Part shown: positions 22,791-41,700 of the stretch, in pieces | How positions within the stretch are numbered: position 1 is the stretch's first letter | How the letters are laid out: every line of letters starts with the position of its first letter | Assembly (NCBI GenBank): GCA_037074765.1 | Contig: JBAMDO010000243.1 | Coordinates: 1-64,000 of the forward strand | Direction of reading: 5' to 3' | Length of the DNA stretch: 64,000 nt | Origin: Mansonella perstans | Taxonomy: Eukaryota; Nematoda; Chromadorea; Rhabditida; Onchocercidae | Translations under genes and position numbers: made by a program | The notes under the pieces: generated by a model | What the model saw: the letters and a program-made list of their open reading frames with translations, nothing else | Databases searched by the model: none | Told to the model about the DNA's origin: nothing

Positions 22791-25700
22791 TTTTGCTTGG
22801 AAAAAATCTAAATTCTTTTCTAAGTTTAAATTTTAATTTCGATTTAATTTTTCTTTAAAAATCAAAATGTGATATTTCATTATTCTTTTTGATTTCGTTA
22901 CGACTGAAAAAATGGATTCTGTTCAGATGAGGACAAATTGAATTACTTTCAAACTTTGAACATTTATTTCTAATTGAAATTATTCCTAAATTTTTTTTAG
23001 CGCAGTTCAAAAGTTACTGTTACTTAATTTTATATTACTTTTAGTTTTTTTTTTGTGCTTCAATTTGTTCATTTTTAATTTAAGTTCTTAATAAAAAATG
23101 GGGTGGAAATGAATTCTACACTTTCATTTCTCAAAATGATTACTTCGTAATTGTAATTGTAGTTTTTAATTTCTGGTACAATTAATAGCTTTATTGCATG
23201 AAATGATTGGTAATGAATTTAAATGGACCGGAATGAAAGGAATGGTAAATAAAGTAAAGACAAATGTACATTTTTTGATAAAATCATTTATTCGTACTAC
23301 AGTATCAAATATCGATTACTGACCACTTACAGCGCTTATTTAATTTTAATTATTTCAATTTTATTCATTCCTAACATTTAATCTTACTTAATATATATAT
23401 CTGTATTTCAAAGTAAATTAAATAAGCTTTAGAAAACGGATATAATAAGCAAATTTTTGAAAAATTTTAAAAAAATTAATTAATATGTCTAGATTCAGTG
23501 TTAGTAATTTGATCACTTTAAAGTTTGTCTAATTAAAAACTGCATTATAGTAATGGCTATTTGTAATAAATTGCAATATTTGACCCTTTTAAAAATCATT
23601 CTACTCCGCCATTATCAACTAGTAGTTGCGTTAGTTTAAAACTTAGAACTAAAACTTTTATTACTATGGCATTATTATTTATGATAATTTAACCTTTTTG
23701 AAATTAGTTCTAATAAAATTTAATCTTTTAAGCTACAATGCATACAAGAAAAAAATTTTAAGCCCAAAAAGTTTTAAAAAAAATACGTTCTTTCAAATAC
23801 TTTCCAGAGAATGACAATTTATTTTTTTATCATAATAAAATCATTTGTTTTTGATTTTCGAATTTCTCCATCTTTTTTGATCCAACATTTAACCTCTGAA
23901 CTTTGAAATCAAACCATTTTTCACTTTGTTGTCTTCATACAACTTTATCTTTTGTTTTTTAAAATATTAACAAATCATGCAATGTCTTTTTCTTCTAAAT
24001 TTATCTTCAAAAATAGAAAAATGACGACATCATAGAAGGATGTGTTAAAATTGGTTTCAAATTTCGTTTTCAATTTTTAAAATGCAAAAGAATAAAACAA
24101 ACTTAGACCTGTTACCAAGTAATGATCAATTTTGCGGAAATGTTGAATCTTCATAGTGTATCACATTGCTGATTAATCATACTGTAGTATTAGCGAAAAT
24201 ATCAAATTTCAATTTAAATTTTTTTATTTTTTCAAAAAAAAATCGCAGGTTTTTACACAGCTATCGAAACGATGATTTCACAGCAAAATTTCACAGCCAA
24301 ATGTTAAATTAATATTGTTGTTCTTTGAATTTCCAAACTGTAGCAATTGTAAAATTTAAACATTCAGTTGTAAGTGATTTTCAATATTTGCTCATAAGGC
24401 GACTCCTTAAAGTAGTGAAAATAAAATAGTTGTGATTTAAATGGATATTTTGTTTATGTCTTTCTGCGGAAACCTTAATATTATTGGCAACAGGCATATC
24501 CACTTCGATGGCTATTCCGTCATTTTCACATTCCGTCATTTTCGTAGCAATAATAGCAGCAGAAACAGTAGAGCTAGTAGCAGTAGCAATGGTAGTAATG
24601 ATTAAAAAGTACTTAATTAATATTGGAAATTATAAGTTTAAGTTTTCTTCCTTTTTTTATCTCATATTTCAATAAATTTTTCTTTTGGCCAATATCTTAA
24701 TAATTAAGAGAAATGATGAAAAATTATTCATCCGGAATTTGCTATAATTTTTGCCGGATTCATATTGACAGTTTTTTTTTTTGCATAAACTTTTCATAGA
24801 ACAGAGGGTCTTTTTTTAAATGAAATTGAAAAAAAGGGAAATGAACAAAATATATTTTACATTTGACAATTGATCTGTCGAATCACATTGATCCATTCGT
24901 CTTATCTAACAGCTGAACCAAAACAAATATGAAAAAATGAAATGTGAAATGTTAGTTTTAAAAAAAAAAAAACCGGGTAAACGAAAACAGAAATGCGGAA
25001 ATAATTTTGAAAAGCGCCTATTAATTTCCAAATATTTTAGGCCATAAATCAGTGGAAAGCTCAATCAATATTTTGATCATAAAATCGATCGTTTCTGATC
25101 AACAGATCAAGCGAATAAATAATCTTTCGGCCAAACTACATTTGTAATTCAAAATACATTTTTAATTTTTTTTATTTCTTTAAATTCATAATTTATTGTC
25201 AATGAGTTCGTCATTTTTTCAATGCTTATTTTGTAGCAATATTTAACAAAAATATTCTATAAAAAAATCAATGAATCAATCAATGCTATAATTAATGACT
25301 TATTTACTTATTTACTCATTTACGTAATTATTTCTTGATCTCCTATCTCATATTGACTTTTATTTTTATTTTGACTTTTTCTTTTTTTCTTTGCTTTTGC
25401 TTTCTTTCTGGAAAAAATTTTTACAAATACATCAAACTAATTAGACTAGCAAGAATGTGGATAACGGAGAAATGAGATAACGTGACAAAAAGGAGCAAAG
25501 AGAAGAAAAATGTCGGCGAAGCCAAGTCAAGCTGAGAATTGGATGAAAGAGTAATCGGCTCGTCACCTGTTCATTATTACTACTCATTTTCACATACAAT
25601 CCTGACAATTTTCATCGTTTCAAATTTTAAAAATTGATTGATGGGGCGAAATGATAAGAACTGAAAGCTATCAACATGAATTTCATATTTCCTTTACATT

Positions 25701-27960
25701 TATAAATAGTCGTCGATTCGTAGTTTATATTTTGCGTTGATATATGCAACATTTGAAATTAATATTTACTGATATTTGCAATATTTGCGCTATTTGACAT
25801 TGTCTGGATTAGATTAAAAAGTAGCTATACTTTTTACAGTACTATCTATATAGTTTTTTACAGACTATCTATAGAGCTTTTTAGAGTACTATATAAATAT
25901 GTTTAATATTTATTTATTTGAAGTAAAAAGTTGTCAAATAATTTCTGTTATTTAAGTGGAAACCTCATTTTTTTCTTGTTTTTCAAAATCGAAATTGAAT
26001 TAGGAAAAAGTGAAAAAATAAATTGATGCATAAAAGAAACCTATTCTGATTTAATTAAAAATCCTAAATCATATTGTTTGGGTCATAAATAAATCATACT
26101 GCAACTAACAATTTATATGAAAAAAGAAATTAATCATTCAGCAAAAATATAATCCATTTGTATTTTTTGGACTAATTAATGTATATTTAAAAATATTAAT
26201 TACTAATTAACATTTTTTGCTCTAATTTAAATCATCATTTGTTAAATTTAGCTTTTTCAAATTCTTGTGAACAAATTGTTAACGGAATCGAGAGAAAAAA
26301 AAAGAAATTTGCTTCATTATCATTAAAGAAAGTGGAATATGATTAAAAGATAATTAATAAAAGCTTATTAAAATAATAAGTGGGTGCAAATTAACAATAA
26401 TCATGCTAAATGACATTAATTAATTATTGAAAAACTTCTCACTAATTTTATCATTTTTCGTCAACGTTCTCTGTACAATCTTATTAATATTCTAATTGTT
26501 TATCTACCAGATAATTTTTTTTTTTATTTTTCACTGATCAGTTTAAAAAGAAAAAAAATCAAATAAAACATTTTATAATTAATTGGTTGGCATCGATTAA
26601 AGCTCTTTTTCTATCTTATACCAATTAATCGATAGATAGGCATCATTAATTATTATCAGATACTAATTGATTGATTTCACTTGTATTCCAGTGTAATCAT
26701 AATTGGAATTATGTTGATACTAATTGGGTATTCTTTTTCTATAACAATGCATAAACATGTAGGTCGTAAAATCCAGAAATGGAAACGAAATGTATGATTG
26801 GATTATTTGCTCATAAAATCGGTCAATAGACATTACAAACAAAATTTATTTCTTAATGTCTGTTGACTGATTTTTTAAAAAAAAATTTAAACTGACAAAT
26901 TAATTGAAAAAATAACTCGAAAAATTAATTGCTTTTAATATTTTTTTATTTTTTATTTTTGAATAGTTCTTTTAAAAAAAATGTTTCAAATTTCAATTTG
27001 CTTTAATAACAGGCAAAGAAAAGTAAAAGTTTGATTTTTGAATTTTTAATTTTAAATATCATTTAAGAAATTTATAATGTCACCAATGTCACCATCCAAT
27101 AAACTTCCAATTTTAAGTATTTTCAATGATGCGTATTATACATTAATAAGATTAAAATAGTATTTCATACTGATGATGAATAGTAAAATTCATGTTAATA
27201 ATAGAATAGTGATAATGATAAATAAATAATAAGAATTACAGTGATAATAATGATGACAACAATATCAATATTCACCATCATTATCCTAATTATAACAGTG
27301 ATAATAATAGTAATTCAATTTGAAATATTTCATATTTTCATCAAGTTATTTGTCGCAGTAGTAGAAGTAGTAGTAATTGGCCTGAAAAGTTGATATTTTC
27401 CTAAGCATTTTTAAACCATTTAAAATATTCGTTCAGGTAAGAATTAGATGTTTAGATTTGGAACTGGAATAGAACGGGAAAAAAATATACGGTAAAAAAA
27501 GCAAGTAGCATTTTTTCGCAAATCTCTTTTTGAACAATGCTTTCAAATTGAATTGATACTTAATGTTTTTTCTTTAAACAAGAAATAAAAGTACGGTAAA
27601 TGTGCAGTTTTAAATCCATTGATTTTTAAAATTTTTTACATTTTCAAATTTATATATATATTGTTGGTTATGGTATATCTTCCTTATTTCATTTTTTTTA
27701 CCCATTTTGCGTTTTTACGTTACATTAATTGCCTAAACGTAAAACGTTGCATAAAGCGTTTTATTGTTCTTTTTAATATAGCTGTTAAAATTTTAATTGA
27801 AGGAAAAACAAACAGTGAAAAATCTTTCAGATTTACCATTTTGCAATCAAAATACAAGAAGAAAAAGGAGAAGCAAAATAGAGGAAGTATTGGAGAGTAA
27901 CTTTTATGCTTACAATTTTAATTAAACAAATTTTAATGATGACTGATCACGTGATAAACG
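22791..27960. other. gene desert upstream of ace-1
   Basis: No coding region is supported. The sequence is extremely A+T-rich with scattered T and A runs and irregular GAT/AAT trinucleotide stretches around 27160-27320. A short internal repeat occurs near 25820-25890. The ace-1 promoter should lie in its last part. Confidence 0.5.
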
Positions 27961-27961
27961 A

Positions 27962-32780
<4,819 letters not shown>

Positions 32781-35024
32781 GGTCAAAGAAAAAAAAAATT
32801 TTTAACCATGGTCATTTCCTAAATCTAGATCTATTTTACTTTGATGAATCAAACTATGTAACAAAAAAAGAAAGATGACGATAGGTCAATATTTAATTTC
32901 TTTGAAACTACATGACGGAAAAAAGTATTACTTATTGATTGTTCATTTGTGCAACATTATTTTATTCATGAATTTAATAATTAAACTGAAAAATTTTCAA
33001 AATTTTTTCAATTTTAAATTTTAACTCATAAAACATTCCATATGTTGAGCGAAACTACCATATTTTTGTTTCTTAACAAACAATATTATTGCTTATAAAG
33101 AATAAATTTACTTTTCAAATCTTTCAGTATATTTGCTCTTTGGTATTGATTAATTTTTGAATTGAATTTTTTTTTTCTTTAGATAATGGTATAAAACTTG
33201 GTTCTAATTTTTTAAAACTATCATTTTAAATTTTAAATTTTATTCTTAGAGAGAAAAAAAGAAAGAAAAAATTTCATGGACTCACTTGTTATTTCTATTC
33301 TTGCGTATAAAAAACAATTTTGTTCATTTGAAATTTAATTTGTAAATAAATGTATGAAATGATATGTAGCACTTGACATTTTTGATTAAATCGTAGAACG
33401 ATTTCGTGATATACTTATTAAAATTGCGATTAATTACGACAAAAATAATTAATCACAGAAAAAATAGTTAATTACGTATTAATTACGTAATAGAATAGCT
33501 AAAAATAGACTAGTGAAGTATTTAATATTACCAGTCTATTTTTTTTAATTCAATGTTTCTGTTTCAATTGTATTTCGTCTTTTGTCAGTTTCTTTATTAA
33601 TCTAACTGATGGCCTCCAATTCCTGAAAAGCATGAATGATATAAATTATCTTAGCATATGCATAAGCATAATGTTTATGGCACGATAATTTGATAGGTTA
33701 ATGAAGAGATGAAATAAGGTAATATGATTGATTATGGTTAAATATGAAATTTATTGAGAATGAATACAATTTTTCTTTTTCATTATCCAAACTGAATTTA
33801 GAATAACACTATTTCATTATGATTTAACGCAATATAAACGTTTTACAGTAATCTCGATTATGGTGCGGTAGTTATGATACGGTGGAGCTGCAAAGCAATA
33901 CAGTTAATTGAGGTTAAGTATGAAATTTGTTAAGTACAAATAATTTTTTCGTCATGCAAATTGAATTACGCTTCAGAATAACATTATTTTGCTAAAATAT
34001 TTTAAAGTAAAACTAACACTCCACAGTAATCTTTGCTACGTTACGGTAATTAGGATGACACGGTAGAGTACACTGAACACTAGTATGCCTTCGCACGCGA
34101 TTGTCTGTTGAATTTTCGGAATTTACTGGTATTTATTTGGAAAAATTCTTAGCATTTTGTTTTTTCTCTTTCTTTGAATGTCATTTTAATTTTTGTTTAA
34201 GCGAAAAGATGCTATTAAATGCTACTATGTTACCAAATACTACTGTAGAATTTTGTATTGTGCATATAGTTCGGGTTATTTCTTTTGTTTTGGATTGTTG
34301 AATGATAATTTTTTAGCGATAAAATGTGTTAATATATCATACTGCGAAAAATTTTCGTTTTACTTTTTCTTATTAGTTTCATATTTCTTATTTCTCGATG
34401 AGTCATCAAAATTGTTGCTTAATTTGAAATCAAAAAAGCTATATGTGTCCAGTTATCAAATTAAAGCATCAACAATAGCAGCAGCAATGATGGATTATAA
34501 TCGGACATTTGCAAGCTTTATATTGCAACGCAAGACTTGCAATTTGCAAATAAGCATGCATTCAATTTTAGATTCCTTTTTGCTATTTCTATCTCTTCAA
34601 AGCAAATTATTTTCAAATCTATTCGATATTATTCATTGAAAATAGAAGTCTCTATTTTTAGAAGTTTTTAGCTGGACAAAAATTTCTTCAAATCATATTC
34701 GCTGAACATAGCAATTATTTGTTTTCTTCGATGAAACTAACTAATTTGAAAAATTGAAAAAAAAATCCCAGTTAATGGTAATAACACGAAGGGAAATTTG
34801 AAACTTTGAAAAGAAGTTCTTCAATTGAACAATTGTGTTAAGTAAATAATTTTTGAATATATACAAATAACATATGGCAATATTTACTATTAATAAGCCG
34901 ATTAAATTAATGAGCAAGGAAAAAATGTAGCACCAAATAGATAAAATATTTCTCACCTTTGTTTTTTTCTCCTTTTATTTAAAAAAAAAAGCAAGTAATT
35001 GAAATTGCATTTCTTCTTTTGTGA

Positions 35025-35065
<41 letters not shown>

Positions 35066-35738
35066 GATACATCCAACAAGTACATATCAACGAAAAAATA
35101 AAAAAAGATGGCAGAAATAGACGATGAAAAGGCAGTTTGATATAGTAACTGATGTATCACAAAAAATCAAAAAACCAAATGAAAGTATAGAATGAACAAA
35201 AATTAGTTTTATTTCAATGAAAATTTCAAAAATTTACTAAAAATGAAGTCATTAATAGGTTTTTAATGGAAACTTATAATTTTTATTTGTGAACAAAAAA
35301 AAATTTCAAAATTCATTTCTTTTGTTTTGGTAAAATTTCTTACAAAATCAATTTTGGCTTCTTGAAAAGAAAATTTTTCTTTTGTAGAAACTATTGAATT
35401 GAAATGTGAAAAAATTTTATAAATTAATTTAGCAAACTAAATTATTTAAAAATTGAAAAGGCAGTGCAAGAATACTTTAACAAAAAGGATGAAAGAAAAA
35501 AAATCAAATTCTGTTAAAATAAATTTTACAATGAATGAAATTTTAAAAAAAAAAAGAAAGAAACTAATTGGGCAGCATATTTTATATTATAAATCAAGCA
35601 GTGTGTAAGTTTTGTTTTTTGTTGATATTTGTTGTTGTATCACAATATATTTGATCGATGATGATGACTTTTTGACGACTTTGTTTTTTGAATTTTCGTT
35701 TTGTTTTTTTTCTTTTTTTTCCCACTTTTTCCTGAATG
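32781..35738. other. interval between convergent ace-1 and let-2
   Basis: Holds both 3' UTRs. An AATAAA at 33101-33106 is a candidate ace-1 poly(A) signal. 33736-34087 contains a diverged tandem duplication, listed separately. A 148-codon plus-strand ORF at 34193-34639 is Phe/Leu/Ser-rich with no domain I recognise. A long T run lies at 35030-35058. No RNA gene is evident. Confidence 0.5.
33736..34087. repeat. diverged tandem duplication, about 176-bp unit
   Basis: A unit starting GGTTAAATATGAAATTT at 33736 recurs as GGTTAAGTATGAAATTT at 33912. The same landmarks follow: AGAATAACA(C/T)TATTT, ACAGTAATCT, ACGGTA(G/A)TTA and TGA(T)ACGGT. Confidence 0.65.
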
Positions 35739-38700
35739 CTACTGCTTGTATGGATATCGGCTCAAATCTGTAGCTTTTATGCACACTTGACATCGGGAGA
35801 CCCGTGTTCGCAAACTTCCCGATTTCAGTGTTTCACTTTCTGGGATCTACAAAAAAATTTTAAATTTACTTTAAATTTAAATTTTTTTATTTCATTTTTT
35901 TTTTTGCATCATTAAAAATTAAAATATAATGAAGCAATGGTTTTAACACTACATACCCTGAATTGTTGATCATCTTCAATTGTTGTAAGCCAAAAACTGA
36001 ATTTGTTAGCGAAATAATGGCAGCTACCTCGAGCACCATTACATTCAATGAATGGTGTTGCTCGAAAATCTTCAAGACATGAGCCAGGTGAGCTGAAAAA
36101 AAAATCCAATAAACCAATCTATTTAGTAAATTATTGAAGAAAACAAAATTTATATGACAGTTCCGAGAAAATATTAATATTCGTAATCAGACTAGAAATT
36201 TCCGAAATAATTAGAGCAAAGACCAATAATAGTTTATTAGCAAAAAACAATAATTTACTTTTGATTACAAATGAGTGATTTAATTAATAGTAATTAATGT
36301 TTTAAAATTCATCTAACCAATTACTTTTCACAAAAAAAAGAACAAAATGAAAGTGCAGAAAGTCTACACTTTCTGAAAGAAAGCAAATGGTCACCTCAGA
36401 GACTGACCACCACCTTCTGCACCCGCACCAGTATGCATAGCAAATGAATAACCGATCCAAAGTGAATTCCATCCATTTGGACAGTTTGGTATTTGGATTG
36501 TTTGAGAATGAACCGCAATAACATTTGCTGGTGCTTCACATACAGCACATCTACAAACAAAATCTTACACACAAATAAAAAAAGTTTATTTAAAAAAAAA
36601 ATTTAACCAAATTTGAAATTTATCCAAAAATTATTTTTAAAAAATTTTCAAAATTAAATTATTTAAATCGAATGCAAATATGGAATGAAAATTTTGGTAA
36701 ATATTTTTAGTAAGTAAATATTAAATAAATAGGATAGGTAATAAAAGTACCTTGAAATATATGGTTCGATGCCTTGCTCATTAACAGGCATCATTGGTAT
36801 TGGAGCTGTTGTTGATAACCAGTATGATTTATCATTACGAGATGCATAATTACAGACATTGTTGAAGTCACAGAACAAAAATGGCATCGTTGAAAATCTC
36901 GTCAAACATGAACCCGCGTGACCTGAAATATTTCACGCATGTATATATATATGCAGATATGTCAAAACATTCCATAATTATGGAAAACCAATTAAATTAT
37001 CAATTTTAATCTGCATATAATTATATGATTTTGAATAAGTGAGCTATGAAATAATTGATTTTTTTTTTGAATTTTTGATGATAACAATAAAATTGGTGAT
37101 AAGATCAGAGCAAATGATATTTATGTATCATTGATTGATTGGCGTGTTGTAAAAATATACGATTTACAAGATTCTAAGAGGTCAATGTTGTGACAATGTT
37201 GTGCCAAATGATAAGTTATTATGATTATTATCTGGAAAGAGTTTCAAAACAAAATTTCTTTCATTCACCTCTCTACCGAAATTAATCAGAAAGTGTTACC
37301 AAGATCTTGATTATGTGATTTTTCATTGCCCTCGATATACAACAGAGAATAGCCGTCCCATAATTTCTGTTGTCCTTGTGGACACTGAGGTATTTCAGTT
37401 GTTTGACTGTGTTTGACGAGTAGGAATCCATCCCTGTATGTTGGTCCTGGTGCGCCTGGTGGTCCACCCGGTCCTGGTAACCCTGGTGGTCCTGGTGTAC
37501 CCTCAACACCTGGGAAACCTGGCAAACCAGCTGCACCTTTTTCACCGGGTAAACCAGGTCGTCCTGGCGAACCATCTGCTCCTTTCAATCCTGGTGGTCC
37601 TGGTGGTCCTAAAATCACTTATCGAATCTTAATTATGCATCAGCTTGAGATAATTGTATTGCAATTTATTTATCAGCGGATTCTATTTTCCAGTTGAATT
37701 TAATAAAAACTAACCGTTTAGTCCCGGTAAACCATCCAAACCAGGAAGTCCTTTCTCACCTCGGATGCCTGGTAGACCCGGTGGTCCTTGATCACCTTTT
37801 TCACCGCGCAGTGTTAACGGTTCAGCTCCTGGAGGACCCATTGGTCCTGGTTCACCAATCTTACCTGGCGCACCATCTCGACCTGGTGCTCCAGGAAAAC
37901 CAGCATCACCTTTTGAACCTGGCAGTCCTGGTAATCCTGGTTGTCCTTGCATACCCATTTCGCCTTTCTGTCCCGGAAATCCAGGAAGACCTTGCTCGCC
38001 TGTAAAGAAGTGCAAATTTCTTAGGAAATTCCACCCTAAAATTTAAAAATTTAAAGTCCCAACTGTTCAAAAGTATTAAAAATTTACTAGTAAAATAAAT
38101 ACTATTAAAATTTATTCTACTGTTTTTACAACCTTATATTTTTTATATAGCCTAAGCCTAAGTCTAAGCAATTGAAGAATAAATTTTCAGTCATAAAGCA
38201 TAATTCTGAAGAGCAACCTTTGAATCCTGGTAAGCCTGGAATGCCAGGTGCACCCGGAGCACCGCTCAGTCCAATATCACCTTTTGCACCTGGTGCGCCC
38301 GGAAATCCAGGCATACCGGGTGATCCAGGATGCCCATCTTTTCCACGCGCGCCCGGCAATCCTGGTAGTCCTGGTTCTCCTTTAGCACCTGAGACTCCAG
38401 GTAGTCCAGCATCTCCTTTTGCTCCTGGTACTCCGGGATAACCTGGCAATCCTGGTTCTCCTTTCATTCCCGGCAATCCAGGAAGGCCATCTTTGCCGGG
38501 AAGGCCTGGTGCACCAGCATTACCTTTTGCTCCAGTGATTGACTTGCCTGAAGTAAATTTTAATGATAAGAACTAAAGCCATAAAAATAACAGTAAAATT
38601 AAAACCAAATTTCAAGATCTGAACAAAAAAATTGAAGAAGTAAAATTAAAACCAAATTTAAGGAAATTTACAAAAGTTTCTAAATTTGGTTTCGAAAAGC

Positions 38701-41700
38701 ATACTGATCCCAATAAATGATATATTTCTAGTGAATAACGAAAAAAACTTACCAGGTAAGCCAGGTAAACCAGGCAAGCCAGGTTCACCCTTCGGTCCAG
38801 GTAATCCAGGTAATCCATCCGTTCCAGGTGGTCCTTGTAATCCAGTATCACCTTTGATTCCAGGAAAACCTGGCAGCCCGTCTTTTCCGGGCAACCCCGG
38901 CAGCCCTTTCACACCTGGGTAGCCAGGAGCACCTGCATTGCCCTTGGGACCAGGTGGACCCATAGGACCCTGTAATCCTGAAAATCCAGGTTCCCCTTTT
39001 TGTCCTGGAAGACCATCCAAACCGCGATCACCAGGCAGTCCAGGTAAGCCTGGACTTCCTTTGTCGCCTCGGATGCCAGGAACACCCATTTTACCCGGCA
39101 AACCGGGTGCTCCAGATAGCCCAGCTTGGCCTGGAAAACCTGGTTCGCCCTTTTGTCCCGCTGGACCGGGTAATCCACGTTGCCCTGGAAGTCCTGGTAC
39201 TCCAGGAAGACCCTAAAAACAATGATATTTATTGTAAAAACTTTACTATAAATTACTATAAAAACCATTTTATTTTTGTAATGTAAAACAAAATTATCGT
39301 TTTTAAAATATTTTAAAAGTCATAAAGTTTTTTCGAAAATCTATATCTTACTGCGTCGCCTTTAAGTCCTGGAAATCCTGGTGCACCATCAAGTCCTTTT
39401 GGCCCAGGTGCTCCTGGTCTTCCCTGTTTACCAGGCAGGCCTGGCACACCCTTTTCTCCTGGCAACCCAGGTGCACCATATCCTGGTTTTCCGGCATCAC
39501 CCTTTTGTCCTGGCAATCCTGGTAATCCAGGTGGTCCTATAAGACAGAATTATTTTGCACAGTATTTCAAAATTATTTCTGAAGTCATTTTTGTTTCCTC
39601 AAATTTCTGTCCAATTTTCAAAATTGGTTTGGTGCTAATATTAATAACTTTAATTAATGAAATATTTAGTTCCACTAATGGCAAACCTTCAGGTCCTCGT
39701 AAACCTGGTGCGCCAGGTAAACCTGCTTCACCTTTTGCCCCATCTCTTGCTGCAGGCCCAGGTTCACCCTTCTCACCGGGAAGTCCATTGAAACCACGTT
39801 CGCCTTTTGCACCCGGGATACCAGGAATACCATCTTTACCAGGTAAGCCGGGACGACCTGGTTCGCCTTTCATTCCTGGAAGACCATGTAGACCAGCTAT
39901 GCCTGGTTCACCTTTAGCTCCGGGAAGTCCCGGTAGACCTGGTAACCCAGCATCGCCTGAAACATTTCCATTTTTTTGTGAAAGGCAACTTTAGGTAACA
40001 TGTACAAACTGCTGAATATATGCCATTTCATTATGCATTTCTTCTATACACAAAATGAAAAGTGTAATTCATACCCTTTGCGCCTGGTATTCCTGGAAGT
40101 CCTGATTGTCCTTTAGAACCCGGAAATCCTGGTTGTCCAGTTGCTCCCGGAAGACCAGGAGCCCCAGGAAGACCCGCATCACCTTTCAATCCAGCAACGC
40201 CTGGTAAACCCGGCAGTCCCTCATCACCTTTACGTCCTGGAGAACCTGGGACTCCTACTATACCAGGTGGCCCTAGCGGACCTTCCATTCCTGAAACGAA
40301 ATATTTATAACCAAAAAAAATTTCTTTATTTTCATCTTTATTAACAACATCCATTAATGTTCCAGAAATTGCACAGAATCTAAGTATTCAACATAAAATT
40401 CACCTGGAAGTCCCGGTAATCCCATATCACCTTTTTGACCAGGTGCACCCATAATTCCAGGTAAGCCTGGAAGACCAGGTTCTCCCTTCATGCCTGGTAC
40501 ACCTGGCAAACCACGCAGCCCTGCAGGACCTGGAAGTCCCGGTTCTCCTGGAAAACCGTCGTTTCCTTTTAGTCCAGGGAATCCAGGAGGACCTGGTGGT
40601 CCTGTTATTGACGCTCCTAGTTCTCCTTTAGCTCCTGGTAATCCTGGAGGTCCTGGATATCCCATTTCACCTTTCGGACCTGGCAAACCAGGTAAGCCAG
40701 GTATTCCTGAAAGTCGAGTTGTAATAAAATTAAATTTTATTCATTTAAATTTTTCAATACTTCCGAAGTCCAAATCTTTGGCACTTTCAAAATCAGATTT
40801 GCAAATTCAATTGGAAGAGAGAAAAGCAAAGGCTTAATTGCTCACCAGCACTTCCTTTTGGACCAGGCAATCCAGCTGGACCGGCGATACCTGGTGGTCC
40901 CGGCAAACCATCGCTTCCTTTTGGTCCCGGCAAACCTGGAAGTCCTGGAACACCTTCTTTACCAGGTGCGCCCGGATAACCTGCATCACCTTTAGGGCCC
41001 GGCAATCCCGGTAATCCGTCTTTTCCAGGAGGTCCTGGTTTCAATTGACTTTCAGCTACAGGTGGTCCCATTGGTCCAACAGGTCCCTGAGCTCCTGATA
41101 GACCAGGAACACCCGCTTCACCTTTCTGACCCTTAAGTCCCGGCAAACCTGGCGCACCATAACCTGGAGCTCCTTTCAATCCAGGAAGACCCGGAAGCCC
41201 GTCCTTGCCCGGTTTTCCTGCCAACCCTGGAAAACCTGGTTCGCCCTGAAATAGTGGAACATTTCAAAATCATCACTGCCATTCAATCCATTTGCAAAAA
41301 TAAAATAAAGAATTTGATGAGGCCTAACTTCAAAATTTCGAAATTTTTAAATTTCAAGAATTGTAATATCCTACAGACCTTTGGCCCTGGTATCCCAGGC
41401 AATCCCGGCAAACCTGGTGACCCAGCCTTTCCTGGTAGTCCGCTTTGTCCAGGTAAGCCTGGAAAGCCGGCTTCACCTTTTTGACCGGGATATCCTGGTG
41501 GTCCTGGTCGAAGCACCATATGTGTTGGCTCACCCTTTTGCCCTGGTAAACCAGGAATACCGTCCTTTCCAGGTGGCCCTGGTGGGCCAGGCCTTCCTGG
41601 TGCACCAGGTGCACCATCATCGCCAGTAGGACCTTGGGCACCTGGCACTCCTGGTAGTCCTCTTTCGCCTTGCGGTCCCGGCAAACCTGGATAACCAGCA

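Noticed and set aside
27619..27900. 93-codon ORF just upstream of ace-1
   Set aside because: Phe/Ile/Lys-rich A+T-driven composition with no domain; ace-1 has its own signal-peptide exon at 27962.
37413..41484. Many plus-strand ORFs rich in Pro and Gly
   Set aside because: They are antisense shadows of let-2: Gly (GGN) and Pro (CCN) codons are reverse complements, so the opposite strand also stays open and collagen-like.
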